58,997 bases of DNA. It comes from UBA10210 sp964408425 (lineage in GTDB: Archaea; Micrarchaeota; Micrarchaeia; Norongarragalinales; Norongarragalinaceae). Shown piece after piece: positions 35,359 to 44,251 of the stretch (position 1 is the first letter of the stretch; every line of letters begins with the position of its first letter). A program made the position numbers and the translations under genes. The stretch spans positions 1-58,997 of the forward strand of contig CAYOZI010000002.1 in the NCBI GenBank assembly GCA_964408425.1, given 5' to 3'. The notes below the pieces were generated by a model. That model had not been told where the DNA came from. It saw only the letters and a program-made list of their open reading frames with translations, and searched no databases.

Positions 35359-36474
35359 CTATCCGACGTTTTTCTTGAAAAAACCGTTAATCTGGGAGCA
35401 AACGAAGTCCAATTCCTCTTGGCTCAATTCCGGATATAGGGGGAGTGAAAGGATTTCCGAAGACAGTTTCTCAGCTGTTTTGAACGTTCCGCCGAAACCG
35501 GCTTTGGAGAAGTAAGGCTGCAACGGCACGGGCGAAGGGTAGTGGACCAAGGATGCTATGCCTTTGCTTGAAAGAAACGCCCGCAAAGCGTCGCGTTTTT
35601 CCGTTCTCACGACGTACAAGTGAAAAACGTGTTTCCGCCCGGGCATTTCCGACGGCGTTTCGACCGATTGCGAAATACCCGACAGTCCGCGTTCGTAAGT
35701 TCTTGCTATCGAACGCCTTTTTTCATTCCAGCCGTCCAATTTCTTCAGCTTTACCATTAAGACGGCCGCTTGAAGCTCATCCAGCCTGCTGTTTATCCCG
35801 AAAGAAACGTGGCTGTAGCGTTTTTCCTGACCGTAATTTCGCAGCCGCAAAAGATCTTCCGCCTTTTCCGAATCGTTTGCGACCACCGCGCCGCCGTCGC
35901 CGTAAGCCCCGAGGTTTTTCGTCGGATAAAAGCTGAAACAGCCGAAATCCCCGATTGAACCGGCTTTTTTTCCGTCATACAGCGCTCCGTGCGCCTGCGC
36001 GCAGTCTTCGATGACCGGAATCGAATGCTTTTCCGCGATTTCCATCACGGGCTTCATGTCGGCGCACTGCCCGTACAAGTGGACGGGAATCAAGGCCTTG
36101 GTTTTTTTCGTTACCAATTTGGAAACGGACCTGAAATCGATGTTGAAATCGTTTTCGTTCACGTCCGCGAAAACGGGTTTGGCGTTTGCCATGAGTATCG
36201 CGGTTGCGGTGGGAACTGCAGTATTAGCAGCCGTTATCACCTCGTCTCCAGGATTTACTCCCGAGGCAAGCAATGCAAGGTATAACGCTTCCGTCCCCGA
36301 AGCCACTCCCACCGCTCTCTTGACTTCGCAGTAGGAAGCGAATTCCTTTTCAAAACCGGCCACCTGCTCTCCGAGGATGAACTCGCCTTTGTCGAAAACC
36401 TGCGTTAAAGCCCCGTCCACATCACCCTTGATGGCGGAATACTGCCTTCGCAAGTCCAGGAAATCAACGTTCAT
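35359..36474 (-). CDS. Sugar aminotransferase (DegT/DnrJ/EryC1)
   Basis: 371 residues. PLP enzyme of aspartate aminotransferase fold: SGTEALYLALLASGV, EDCAQAHGA (aspartate against the PLP nitrogen), SFYPTKNLGAYGDGGAVV with the Schiff-base Lys in PTKN, and YGQEKRYSHVSFGINSRLDELQAAVL. Adds an amino group to a keto nucleotide sugar. With RmlA and RmlB nearby, a dTDP-amino-dideoxy sugar is a reasonable product. Confidence 0.92.
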   Translation of the reverse strand: MNVDFLDLRRQYSAIKGDVDGALTQVFDKGEFILGEQVAGFEKEFASYCEVKRAVGVASGTEALYLALLASGVNPGDEVITAANTAVPTATAILMANAKPVFADVNENDFNIDFRSVSKLVTKKTKALIPVHLYGQCADMKPVMEIAEKHSIPVIEDCAQAHGALYDGKKAGSIGDFGCFSFYPTKNLGAYGDGGAVVANDSEKAEDLLRLRNYGQEKRYSHVSFGINSRLDELQAAVLMVKLKKLDGWNEKRRSIARTYERGLSGISQSVETPSEMPGRKHVFHLYVVRTEKRDALRAFLSSKGIASLVHYPSPVPLQPYFSKAGFGGTFKTAEKLSSEILSLPLYPELSQEELDFVCSQINGFFKKNVG

Positions 36475-36488
36475 TTTCTTCTCAACCC

Positions 36489-37019
36489 TTAAAGCGCTTT
36501 AGCTACGAAAACCATGGGGAGGAACTTGTTCCCTCGCCTGAAAAACAGGGGAATCTCGCCGCATTCCTTGAACCCGAGTTTTTCGTAAAACTTTCTTGCC
36601 TGCCGGTTGCCTGCCACAACTTGGGCGTGCAACAGGCGCACTCGGTTTTTCTTGAGGTAGGCAAACGCCGTTTTCAAAAGCCAGGCCGCCAGTCCTTTCC
36701 CTTGGAATTCGCCGGAAAACGCTATTCCGAATTCCGCGGTATGCATGGAAGGGCCTGACCCGCGCCTGAGGATTATGCTTCCTGCAATCCTGCCGCCGTA
36801 TTTCATAACCAGCCACTTCTGGTTCCGGTTTTTCAGGGTCTCGGCGATTTTCCTTTTCGTCAAGGAAAGCGGAACCGGAGGGGTGAAGCTGAGGAAATCG
36901 CTCACCTTTTTTTCGTTGACAATGCGGTTCAAGTCCCTCGCGTCTTTGATTCCCGCTTGCCTGATGCTGACCGGACTGCCCTTTATTTTGAAATGCACGG
37001 GGGCGAAAAAGCCGAACAT
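36489..37019 (-). CDS. GNAT-family N-acetyltransferase
   Basis: About 176 residues from ATG 37019 (MFGFFAPVH); ATG 37043 is possible. SIRQAGIKDARDLNRI start, IAGSIILRRG, acetyl-CoA loop FQGKGLAAWLL and NRQARKFYEKLGF are diagnostic of GNAT (RimJ/RimL-like). May acetylate the amino sugar produced by the adjacent aminotransferase; a protein substrate is possible. Confidence 0.85.
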   Translation of the reverse strand: MFGFFAPVHFKIKGSPVSIRQAGIKDARDLNRIVNEKKVSDFLSFTPPVPLSLTKRKIAETLKNRNQKWLVMKYGGRIAGSIILRRGSGPSMHTAEFGIAFSGEFQGKGLAAWLLKTAFAYLKKNRVRLLHAQVVAGNRQARKFYEKLGFKECGEIPLFFRRGNKFLPMVFVAKAL

Positions 37020-37058
37020 GAGCACAACCATACAACCATTCAAACGCGTTCATCCAAA

Positions 37059-38069
37059 TTAAACGTACTTTTTCAAATGTTTTTTATAATAATCCACGGT
37101 GAGGCGCAACCCTTCGCCCAGGCTCGTTTTTGGCTTGAATCCCGTAAGCCCTTCCAGTTTTCCTATATCCAAAAACACGTCCCCGACTTCCTGCTTTTTG
37201 CGGTAAGCGTCGGCCTCGACGAACTCTATCCCCCCGCTTACGGCAATGCCGGTTATTTTTTCCGCGACTTCCAGCAGTGAAACGGGCGTTCCGCTGCCGA
37301 TGTTGAACACGTTTCCGTGGGCGGACGGGGATAACCCGATTTTCATCAGCGCATCCACGCAATCGTCCACGTAAATCAAATCCCTCTTTATTTTCCCGTT
37401 CTGGTACAACGGGATTTTCTTCCCTTCCAAAGCCAGCCTCACGAACCAGTTTATCACGTTGGAAGTGTTTGCCTTCACCTGCGCCCTGGGGCCGTAGACG
37501 TTGGCCATCCTCGCCCAGACGAACTCGAAGCCGAAAGTTTTCGAATACAACTCGCAAGCATTTCCTGCAAACAGCTTGCTCAACTCGTGAAAACCGAGCG
37601 GCTTGGGCAAAGCGCTTTCTCCGATCGCGCCTTTCTGCGCTCCGTACTCGCCCCTCGTCCCACCGTAAACAAGCCGTCCCTTGAAACCGGTCTTCTGCAA
37701 TGCCCGCAGAAGGGAAAGCGTAGCGCGAACGTTGTTCTGCAAATCCTCGAACGGGTTGTTCTGCCACAAAACGTGGTTTTGTTGCGAAGCCAAGTGAAAA
37801 ACAAAATCCTGGTTTTTAACCGCATCCGAGGTTTTTTCGAAATCGTTCAAATCCTGCACGCGAAGGGTTACTCGTTCCTTCACGGGATCCAGGTTGAACA
37901 AATTGCCCCCGTACTCCGGATGCAGAAAGTCGACGACGGTCACAACCGCATTTTCTTCTGCAAGTTTTACCGCCAGGTTGCTGCCTATGAAACCCGCCCC
38001 GCCGGTCACTAGAACCTTCGCGCCGGAGTATGAAGAAATTTTCGCCAAATGAACGCACCCGTCTTTCAA
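37059..38069 (-). CDS. NAD-dependent nucleotide-sugar epimerase/dehydratase with His in place of catalytic Tyr
   Basis: 336 residues. VLVTGGAGFIGSNLA (~19-33) binds NAD; YGGTRGEYG follows; RDLIYVDDCVDAL and FNIGSGTPVS are late SDR motifs. The YxxxK catalytic site reads FHELSK, with His where Tyr is expected (codon CAC versus TAC), Lys retained. Either a single-base error or a variant active site. Role presumed in nucleotide-sugar conversion for the locus. Confidence 0.87.
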   Translation of the reverse strand: MKDGCVHLAKISSYSGAKVLVTGGAGFIGSNLAVKLAEENAVVTVVDFLHPEYGGNLFNLDPVKERVTLRVQDLNDFEKTSDAVKNQDFVFHLASQQNHVLWQNNPFEDLQNNVRATLSLLRALQKTGFKGRLVYGGTRGEYGAQKGAIGESALPKPLGFHELSKLFAGNACELYSKTFGFEFVWARMANVYGPRAQVKANTSNVINWFVRLALEGKKIPLYQNGKIKRDLIYVDDCVDALMKIGLSPSAHGNVFNIGSGTPVSLLEVAEKITGIAVSGGIEFVEADAYRKKQEVGDVFLDIGKLEGLTGFKPKTSLGEGLRLTVDYYKKHLKKYV

Positions 38070-38070
38070 A

Positions 38071-39927
38071 TCAAACTTTTAAGGTCGTATCGTCTCCCAC
38101 TGCGAGAGTGGTTTTCTTAACGCCGTTCGGGGCCGAGTCGGAGGTTATGACGCAGTTTTTCCCTATGATGCTGAAAACTATCTGTTCCGAACAGTCCACG
38201 ATGGTATTTTCAAGTATTATCGAGCTTATCACCTGCGCGTTTTTGATGGTGCAGGTGTTTCCGACGCTCGCGTAAGGGCCTATGAACGCGTTCGGGCCGA
38301 TGCTGCAGTTCGAGCCTATGCTGACCGGGCCGATGATTACCGTATTTTTCCCGAAAACCGTTCCCTCGCCTATTTCCACGTTTCCCTTCACCACCACGCC
38401 CTCCGGAATTGCGTAGGGGGAGGATGGTTTCAGCGAAGAGAGGACCAGGAGGTTGGCGTCCAAAAGCGATTGGACCGTTCCGGTATCCTCCCACCAGCCT
38501 TTGATTATTCGGTAATTGATGTTTTCACCGTCTTCGCACAGTTTTTGGATCGCGTCGGTGATTTCCAGTTCTCCCCGCGCGGAAGGCTTGGTCCGGCTTA
38601 TCGCATCGAAAATCCTGCGGGTGAATGCGTAAATGCCCACGATTGCCAGGTTGGAAGGCGGGTTTTTGGGCTTTTCCAAAAGCCGCACCACGTTCCCGTG
38701 CGAGTCGATTTCGACAATCCCGTAAGCCGACGGGTTTTGCACCCGCGTGAGGGTGATGCTTGCCGGAAATCCAGAGTCCACGAACTCGCGCAGAAAATCG
38801 TCCAGCTCTTCGCTCAAAAGATTATCTCCAAGGTACATCAGAAAGGGGGATTCGCCCAGAAAATCTTTTGCGGTTAAAACCGCGTGCGCCAGGCCCCCGG
38901 GCCTGTCTTGCTCGATGTAAGTAATCCTGCAATTCCACTTCGACCCGTCGCCAAGCGATTCCTTAACCTGCTCCTTGTTCGGGCCTACGATCACTCCGAT
39001 GTCGCTTATTCCCGACCTCACGATCTTTTCTATGATGAAATGGAGTATGGGCTTGTTCGCCACGGGAAAGAGCTGTTTCTGGATGGTATGGGTGAAGGGC
39101 TTCAGCCTCGTCCCCTTTCCGCCCGCAAGCACAAGTGCCTTCATTCCTTTTATTTTCAAGCCGGATTTGAATTTTACAAACGCTTCGGCGGTCCTGTCGA
39201 CCTCGAAGAAATTGCCTCCGAACAGGCTTTCGTCCGCGTGCGTCTTGACGAACTCCGCCACTTCACCCAGGGTAACCCCGAAAAACTTTTCGTTTTCCAG
39301 GAAAGAGTTGAAAACAAGGTTCCGGTTAGAAATGCTGAAGGTGTTTTCCCTCACCGAAACCGGCGGGTGGGCTATCGAAAGTTTTTTTCCGAGTATTCCG
39401 GATACGAGGGCGAAATCGCCGACCCACGAATTGGAGTCCAGCCCCAAACCCTCCAGCTTCCCGACGTCGTAGAAAATAAACGCCCCGGAAACAGGGTCGC
39501 GCAGTTTGCATCCGGAGGAAAGCCGCAGAAAGCCGTTCAGCAGGTCTTCCACAGTGGGCCCGTGCAGCTCTTCCCTCATGAACAGAAAGCGCTTTTTCCT
39601 CTCCGGAATGACAACGTCCTCCGGGCCGTTCAAGTGGCCGGAGTAAATGCCGCGTATTTCCTTCGGAACGAACTGCTTCAAGTCAAGCAGAACCAAATGC
39701 TTAGCGCCGAGCCTAATGGCTTTCGATACTATCAGCTTGTTAGGAACGCCAAGCCCTTCGGGCGTTTCACTATAGTGACTGACTTCATCGCAGGACGCCC
39801 GCATTTGTCCCGACGGCTGCAAGCCGCAAGATGCCAGAAAGACGAACGCGTCCGGAAAAGCGCCCCTCACTTCGGCAAGCTGCGCTTCCGCGTCCTCAAA
39901 ATTTTCCTTGACGAGATAAACCCTCAA
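38071..39927 (-). CDS. Fusion: GT2-like domain plus glucose-1-phosphate thymidylyltransferase (RmlA-type)
   Basis: About 618 residues from TTG 39927; starts up to 39981 stay open but overlap rmlB, and the exact start is uncertain. Residues ~1-260: GT-A-like domain with LGAKHLVLLDL at the DxD position and LRDPVSGAFIFYDV, as in polyprenyl-phosphate sugar synthases; the DxD is degenerate. Residues ~260-500: nucleotidyltransferase, ALVLAGGKGTRLKP, KQLFPVANKPI, YLGDNLL, WWEDTGT. The remainder is a hexapeptide beta-helix (IGSNCSIGPNAFIGPYASV). Makes dTDP- or UDP-glucose; the N-terminal partner is unusual. Confidence 0.82.
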   Translation of the reverse strand: MRVYLVKENFEDAEAQLAEVRGAFPDAFVFLASCGLQPSGQMRASCDEVSHYSETPEGLGVPNKLIVSKAIRLGAKHLVLLDLKQFVPKEIRGIYSGHLNGPEDVVIPERKKRFLFMREELHGPTVEDLLNGFLRLSSGCKLRDPVSGAFIFYDVGKLEGLGLDSNSWVGDFALVSGILGKKLSIAHPPVSVRENTFSISNRNLVFNSFLENEKFFGVTLGEVAEFVKTHADESLFGGNFFEVDRTAEAFVKFKSGLKIKGMKALVLAGGKGTRLKPFTHTIQKQLFPVANKPILHFIIEKIVRSGISDIGVIVGPNKEQVKESLGDGSKWNCRITYIEQDRPGGLAHAVLTAKDFLGESPFLMYLGDNLLSEELDDFLREFVDSGFPASITLTRVQNPSAYGIVEIDSHGNVVRLLEKPKNPPSNLAIVGIYAFTRRIFDAISRTKPSARGELEITDAIQKLCEDGENINYRIIKGWWEDTGTVQSLLDANLLVLSSLKPSSPYAIPEGVVVKGNVEIGEGTVFGKNTVIIGPVSIGSNCSIGPNAFIGPYASVGNTCTIKNAQVISSIILENTIVDCSEQIVFSIIGKNCVITSDSAPNGVKKTTLAVGDDTTLKV

Positions 39928-39935
39928 ACCTACGA

Positions 39936-40873
39936 CTAGCTTTTTTTCGATGTCCACCACCACTCGTTCTTCCCGTACCAATCAACAGTATGATCCAGGG
40001 CTTCCCCGAAATCCATCAAAGGCTTCCAGCCCAAGCCCCGCATTTTTTCAGTGCCAAGCGCATATCGGAAATCGTGACCGGGCCTGTCCTTCACGAACTC
40101 TATCAAACTCTCGGGTTTCCCCATTTTCTTCAAGATCGATTTGACCATGAACAGGTTCGAATAATCGTTCCCGCCGCCTAGGTTGTACGCTTCACCTGTT
40201 TTTCCCTTCAGCAAAACGGTTTCTATTCCCCTGCAGTTGTCGCCTACGAAAAGCCAATCCCGCCTGTTCAAGCCGGTCCCGTAAACTGGAATTTTCCTGT
40301 TGCCCAGGGCGTAAGTGATTATCTTCGGAACTAGCTTTTCCGGATGCTGGAAAGGGCCGAAGTTGTTCGAGCTTCTCGAAACGACGGCCGGAAGCCCGAA
40401 AGTCTTGTGGTACGAGAAAACCAAATGCTCTGCAGCCGCTTTGCTTGCCGAATAAGGGTTGGACGGATCCAAAACGTCGGTTTCGTTGAAAACCCCGCTT
40501 TTCTTGCTTCCGTAAACCTCATCCGTTGAAATATGCATGAACTTCGATACTCCGTGCCTCAGCGCCGCCTTCAACAGGACGAGCGTCCCGAAAACGTTCG
40601 TCTTCACGAACTCGTCGGAAGATTTGATGGAATTGTCGACGTGCGTTTCAGCCGCGAAATTCACGATCCAGTCGCACCCGTCCACTGCTTTTTCCACGGC
40701 GCCCGCATCGCAGATATCGCCTTTGACGAACGAATAGCGCTTGTCCTTGCTCACGGATTCCAGGCTGCGCAAATCCGAGGCATAAGTAAGGTTATCGAGG
40801 TTCACCACCTTGAAATCCGGGTGTTCTGAAAGAAGATGGAGGATGAAATTGCTGCCTATGAAACCCGCCCCGC
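39936..40873 (-). CDS. rmlB: dTDP-glucose 4,6-dehydratase, N-terminus lost in gap
   Basis: About 312 residues visible, from the N-run to the TAG at 39936-39938. Starts in mid-Rossmann motif (GAGFIGSNFILH); the missing front should be ~8 residues of type MKVLVTG. STDEVYG, NPYSASKAAAEHL (catalytic Tyr and Lys), RRDWLFVGDNCRGI are diagnostic. Converts dTDP-glucose to the 4-keto-6-deoxy sugar. Precedes the RmlA fusion gene. Confidence 0.88.
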
Positions 40874-40883
40874 NNNNNNNNNN
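40874..40883. other. Assembly gap, 10 N, joining two different genes
   Basis: Left of the gap is RmlB from its GAGFIG motif on; right is the first 43 codons of another SDR. Neither gene can be completed in 10 bases, so hundreds of base pairs must be missing. Confidence 0.97.
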
Positions 40884-41013
40884 TGGGATGCTCTGGCAAA
40901 TAATTTCCAAACCATCCGGTATCTACAACCCGCACTTGGTAGCCGCAATAAAGAAGCTTGGGAACGAGAACAGACCCCTTATAACCAAGTCCGCCAGTAA
41001 CAAGAACCTTCAT
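40884..41013 (-). CDS. N-terminal fragment of a second extended SDR, cut by gap
   Basis: 43 residues from ATG 41013: VLVTGGLGYKGSVLVPKLL, then VRVVDTGWFGNYLPEHP before the N-run. GGxGYxGSVLVPxLL with a WFGN segment is typical of sugar-nucleotide epimerases, distinct from RmlB. The rest is missing. Confidence 0.7.
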
Positions 41014-41085
41014 TCAAAACCACCAGCCAGTATAAACACGTGCATTCGATTAAAAAAACTCCGCAACCAACCAAAACCCGAGTAC

Positions 41086-41140
41086 GCATAACTATACAAA
41101 ATGTAAATGTATATATACTTAATGTTAATAACACTTTACA
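41086..41140 (+). promoter_or_regulatory. Copy A of a 55-bp promoter/operator element
   Basis: Identical at 54 of 55 positions to 49968-50022, same strand; the one difference is A at 41111. Contains the TATA stretch TATATATAC and inverted half-sites TGTAAA and TTTACA flanking it. In this copy the downstream gene is a glycosyltransferase starting at 41200, leaving a ~60-nt leader. Confidence 0.75.
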
Positions 41141-41199
41141 CCAATCTGTTCTTATTCCGGCCCTGGTTAAGGGTATTCGGGTGATGGCATACGCGGGTA

Positions 41200-42135
41200 T
41201 TGCAGGTTTTGAACATTTCCAACGTCCCTTGGGCCATTTCCAAAGGCTTGAACAGCCTAGGCGTTTACAGCAGGGTTTTGGACTTCAAAAGCGGGACCGG
41301 AGTGTACAAATTTCCTTTCGATTACTCCATGAGGCTTGAAGGGCAGCCTCTTGGCGTCCAGGCCTACCGCAGGTTCAAGTGGTACGCGTGGGCGTTGAAA
41401 AACTTCGATATCATCCACATGCATTCTTCCAGCATGCTGCCTTTTTACGCCGACGCGCCGTTGACTAAGATCATTACTGCGGATAAAGTGAAGCTGGTTT
41501 ACAGCCATTGGGGGGCGGATGTCAGGAGCGGAACGGTTCCCTTGCTGAGCAGGCTGAATTGCGCAAAGAGGTTCGTGGCTCCCGACCTGTACAAGTGCGT
41601 TCCGGAAGGAACCGAAATCCTGCCGGTTTGCATTGACTTGGACTATTGGAAGCCTGAAAAGAGCGTGAGTAAAAGGCATTCCAAAAAAATCAGGATTTTG
41701 CACGCGCCCACCAACCGCGAGTTCAAGGGAACGAAGCACGTCCTGAGTGCTGTGGAAAAATTGGAGAAACGGGGGTATCCCATAGAGCTGGATCTGGTCG
41801 AAAACATCTCTCTTTCGGATTTGAAAAAACGAATTGAACAGGCTGATATCGTCGTGGACCAGCTTAGCGGGTGGTACGCCACGTTCGCTTGCGAAGCCAT
41901 GGCTTGTGGAAAGCCGGTTATGGCCTCGCTCAGGCCCGACGTGCTTAGGTTTTACCAGGACTGCCCGATCGTAGACATCAACAAGGACAACCTGGCTGCA
42001 AAACTATCGGAACTCATTGAAGATGAAAGCTTGAGGAAAAGGAAATCCGCAGAATGCTTGAAATACGTCAGGAAAACGCACGATTCGCTGAAAATCGCCA
42101 GGAGGCTGAAGAGCGTTTACGAGGAAATCCTGTAG
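41200..42135 (+). CDS. Glycosyltransferase family 4, isolated plus-strand gene
   Basis: 311 residues from TTG 41200; an in-frame TGA at 41182 limits alternatives. N-terminus VLNISNVPWAISKGLNSLG is typical of GT4 N-domains; YSHWGADVRSG and ILHAPTNREFKGTKHVLSAVE precede the donor site FACEAMACGKPVMAS. It interrupts a minus-strand series and has its own promoter (41086-41140), shared in sequence with the Xre regulator gene. Confidence 0.87.
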   Translation: MQVLNISNVPWAISKGLNSLGVYSRVLDFKSGTGVYKFPFDYSMRLEGQPLGVQAYRRFKWYAWALKNFDIIHMHSSSMLPFYADAPLTKIITADKVKLVYSHWGADVRSGTVPLLSRLNCAKRFVAPDLYKCVPEGTEILPVCIDLDYWKPEKSVSKRHSKKIRILHAPTNREFKGTKHVLSAVEKLEKRGYPIELDLVENISLSDLKKRIEQADIVVDQLSGWYATFACEAMACGKPVMASLRPDVLRFYQDCPIVDINKDNLAAKLSELIEDESLRKRKSAECLKYVRKTHDSLKIARRLKSVYEEIL

Positions 42136-42146
42136 ACGCGCTTGAA

Positions 42147-43112
42147 TCAAGTAGAGTAAATCCCGTAGGGAACGAGTTTTCCGCCCCACTTTTCCTTGAA
42201 ACGGTAAATGCCCTTTTCCTTCTCGTCCTTCGGCTCCGGATTCACGCCCGTAAAGTCGAAATACCGGCATCCTTTCTCCTTCGCCCATTTCAAGACGCTC
42301 CATTTTATCGCGTCTTGGGCGTAAACGTGGTTTTCCAAAGCGTAAGTGGAAGTTCCGGCGCCCCACTCGTTTACCCAGCCGTTGAAGAAAGAAATCCCAA
42401 GGCAGGCTAATACCTTTTCGTTATCATCCATCGCAACGAAGATATTTCCGGTGCCGCTTTCCCTCCAAACCGTCCAAGGCATGCTTTTGTAAGCGATAAA
42501 ACCGCCGCGCTTCCGGTTCTCGTTAACAACCGCAAGGCACTGCTTATACTCTTTCTCATTTGCGACAACCCGTATTTCCACAGTTTCTAGAGTCCGGTTT
42601 ACGATCTTGCGGGCCGCCTTGTCCACATTCTTCCACAATTCATCCTCGCTCCGGCCCAGGTCGATCAGGAACGTAGCCCACTTTTTTTCCTTGAAGCCGC
42701 ACTCGAGGAAAGCTTCCCTGAATCCGGCCAGAGGATGCGGGGAACAACCCGAAATCTTTCCTCCGGAAACGCTTTTCGCCTTCAGGAGAAGCTCTTTCGC
42801 CGAAGCGTCGTCGTCAGCAACAGGACCGTAAGTCCAGCTGAACGAAGGGAAGAAAGTTCTGGCTAACCACGTGGTTATAGAAGATAAGGGCGAGTTCGAC
42901 AACCCCGATTGAAAGCGCGAGCCTTGGAACAAAAGCAATTGCCCGGCTGTTTTCCCGTCACGTTTTGCCTGCAGGAACAACGGCTTCAATCCCGAATCTT
43001 TCCCGGCGTAATCGGCGTAGAACGAAGTCTGGTAGAAAGTCCCGAAGGGGCTCGAGGAAAGGAATTCATTCCACCCTTCAGGGGCCTTTTCGGAAACGGA
43101 AACAGAATTCAT
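42147..43112 (-). CDS. FemAB/GNAT-like acyltransferase
   Basis: 321 residues. N-terminal SSPFGTFYQTSFYADYAG and C-terminal FVAMDDNEKVLACLGISFF, NHVYAQDAIKWSVLKWAKEKG, YFDFTGVNP and IYRFKEKWGG match the double-GNAT FemABX family (peptidyl-tRNA-dependent in bacterial cell walls). Archaea lack peptidoglycan of that kind, so here an amino-acid or acyl addition to a surface sugar is plausible; M. maripaludis-type glycans do carry threonine. Overlaps the next gene start by 4 bp. Confidence 0.83.
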   Translation of the reverse strand: MNSVSVSEKAPEGWNEFLSSSPFGTFYQTSFYADYAGKDSGLKPLFLQAKRDGKTAGQLLLFQGSRFQSGLSNSPLSSITTWLARTFFPSFSWTYGPVADDDASAKELLLKAKSVSGGKISGCSPHPLAGFREAFLECGFKEKKWATFLIDLGRSEDELWKNVDKAARKIVNRTLETVEIRVVANEKEYKQCLAVVNENRKRGGFIAYKSMPWTVWRESGTGNIFVAMDDNEKVLACLGISFFNGWVNEWGAGTSTYALENHVYAQDAIKWSVLKWAKEKGCRYFDFTGVNPEPKDEKEKGIYRFKEKWGGKLVPYGIYST

Positions 43113-44248
43113 TTTTCCAGCACTCCCGCGTAAACACTAGCTTCCTTGCGCTCCATTTTGCCCCCTTCAATTCCCTTGAATTTCTCCAGCCCCTTTTTCT
43201 TCAAGCCGTAATAAAGTTTTCCGTCTTTCAAAACGCGGTTTATAGCGTTTGCAAAAGCGGCCGGAGTGTTTTCAACCACCAAACCCGCTTCCTCCGAAAG
43301 TTCAGCGTTTGAGCCGAACAAGGGTTTTGAAACTACCACCGGCACTCCGGCGGCCATCGCTTCGATTACGGGAATGGCCACTCCGCCGTAATCTATCGGC
43401 AACGCGAACACGCTCGCCGATTTGAAGTAAGCGGGAAGGTCCTTGTTCGGAATCGAAGGAAAGCGGATTATTTTTTCATTCACACCCAATTCACCCGCTA
43501 TTCCGTCCAGTCTCGCTTTCAACGGGCCGCTTCCCACCATGACCAAAACCGCGTCGATCGAAGGTAATGCTCGGATAAGGTTTTCAGGGCTTTTTCCGGG
43601 AATGAGCCGCCCAACGAACAACACGACGGGTTTCAAAAGCTTCAGCGCAGGCTTTACTCCAGCGTAGTTTTCCGCGTAAACCTTGTTGTACACCAATTCC
43701 GTCTTTTCCTTCGGCACGCCGCTGTCCAACGCGAATTTTCTTGCAAACTCGTAAACGCAAATCACTTTGTCCGCAGAGTCCAAAACGAATTGCTCCGTAA
43801 AAAAGCCGTTGTACTGGAAGGACAGCCAGTTTTTCCACCAGCCCAAACGCCACGAGAGCGCCCTTCCGTCCGCTTCGGGGTTGGTGTGAAGTGAGACGAC
43901 AAACGGAATCCCGAGTTTTTTTGCGGCGAAAGCCGCCATGAAACCGTGCGCGGAAGTGGAAAAAGCGCGGATTGCATCCGGATTTATTCGCTCAACGACA
44001 GAAGCGACCCGGTTTTTGTCGGTCCACAGCGACCATGGCTTTAGCTTGCCCATGGGGTGGACGAAAATCTTCGCCTTGCCTACGATTCTCTTGACTTTGT
44101 CCGGATCCACTTCGGAATCGCAGAAGGTTATGAAGTGCACTTCGTCGAAAAAATCGCAGGGGTTGTAATAACGCCCTTTCACTTCGCCCTTTTCGTAAAA
44201 GGCTTTCAGGCTGTCGCCCGGAAACACGCACAGGATTTTTTTCTTCAA
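43109..44248 (-). CDS. Glycosyltransferase family 4
   Basis: 379 residues. AFSTSAHGFMAAFAAKKLG and VVSLHTNPEADGR in the acceptor half; VVLFVGRLIPGKSPENLIRA and YGGVAIPVIEAMAAGVPVVVS in the donor half. Same strand as and coupled to its neighbours; sits between the sugar dehydrogenase and the FemAB-like gene. Confidence 0.9.
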   Translation of the reverse strand: MKKKILCVFPGDSLKAFYEKGEVKGRYYNPCDFFDEVHFITFCDSEVDPDKVKRIVGKAKIFVHPMGKLKPWSLWTDKNRVASVVERINPDAIRAFSTSAHGFMAAFAAKKLGIPFVVSLHTNPEADGRALSWRLGWWKNWLSFQYNGFFTEQFVLDSADKVICVYEFARKFALDSGVPKEKTELVYNKVYAENYAGVKPALKLLKPVVLFVGRLIPGKSPENLIRALPSIDAVLVMVGSGPLKARLDGIAGELGVNEKIIRFPSIPNKDLPAYFKSASVFALPIDYGGVAIPVIEAMAAGVPVVVSKPLFGSNAELSEEAGLVVENTPAAFANAINRVLKDGKLYYGLKKKGLEKFKGIEGGKMERKEASVYAGVLEK

Positions 44249-44251
44249 GGA

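Noticed and set aside
40885..40910. Apparent start MEIICQSIP of RmlB across the 10-N gap
   Set aside because: Those residues are a shadow frame of the other SDR fragment; the real start is in the gap.
41040..41339. Plus-strand frame of 99 codons over the start of the 41200 glycosyltransferase
   Set aside because: It runs through the promoter element and shadows the start of a well-supported gene.
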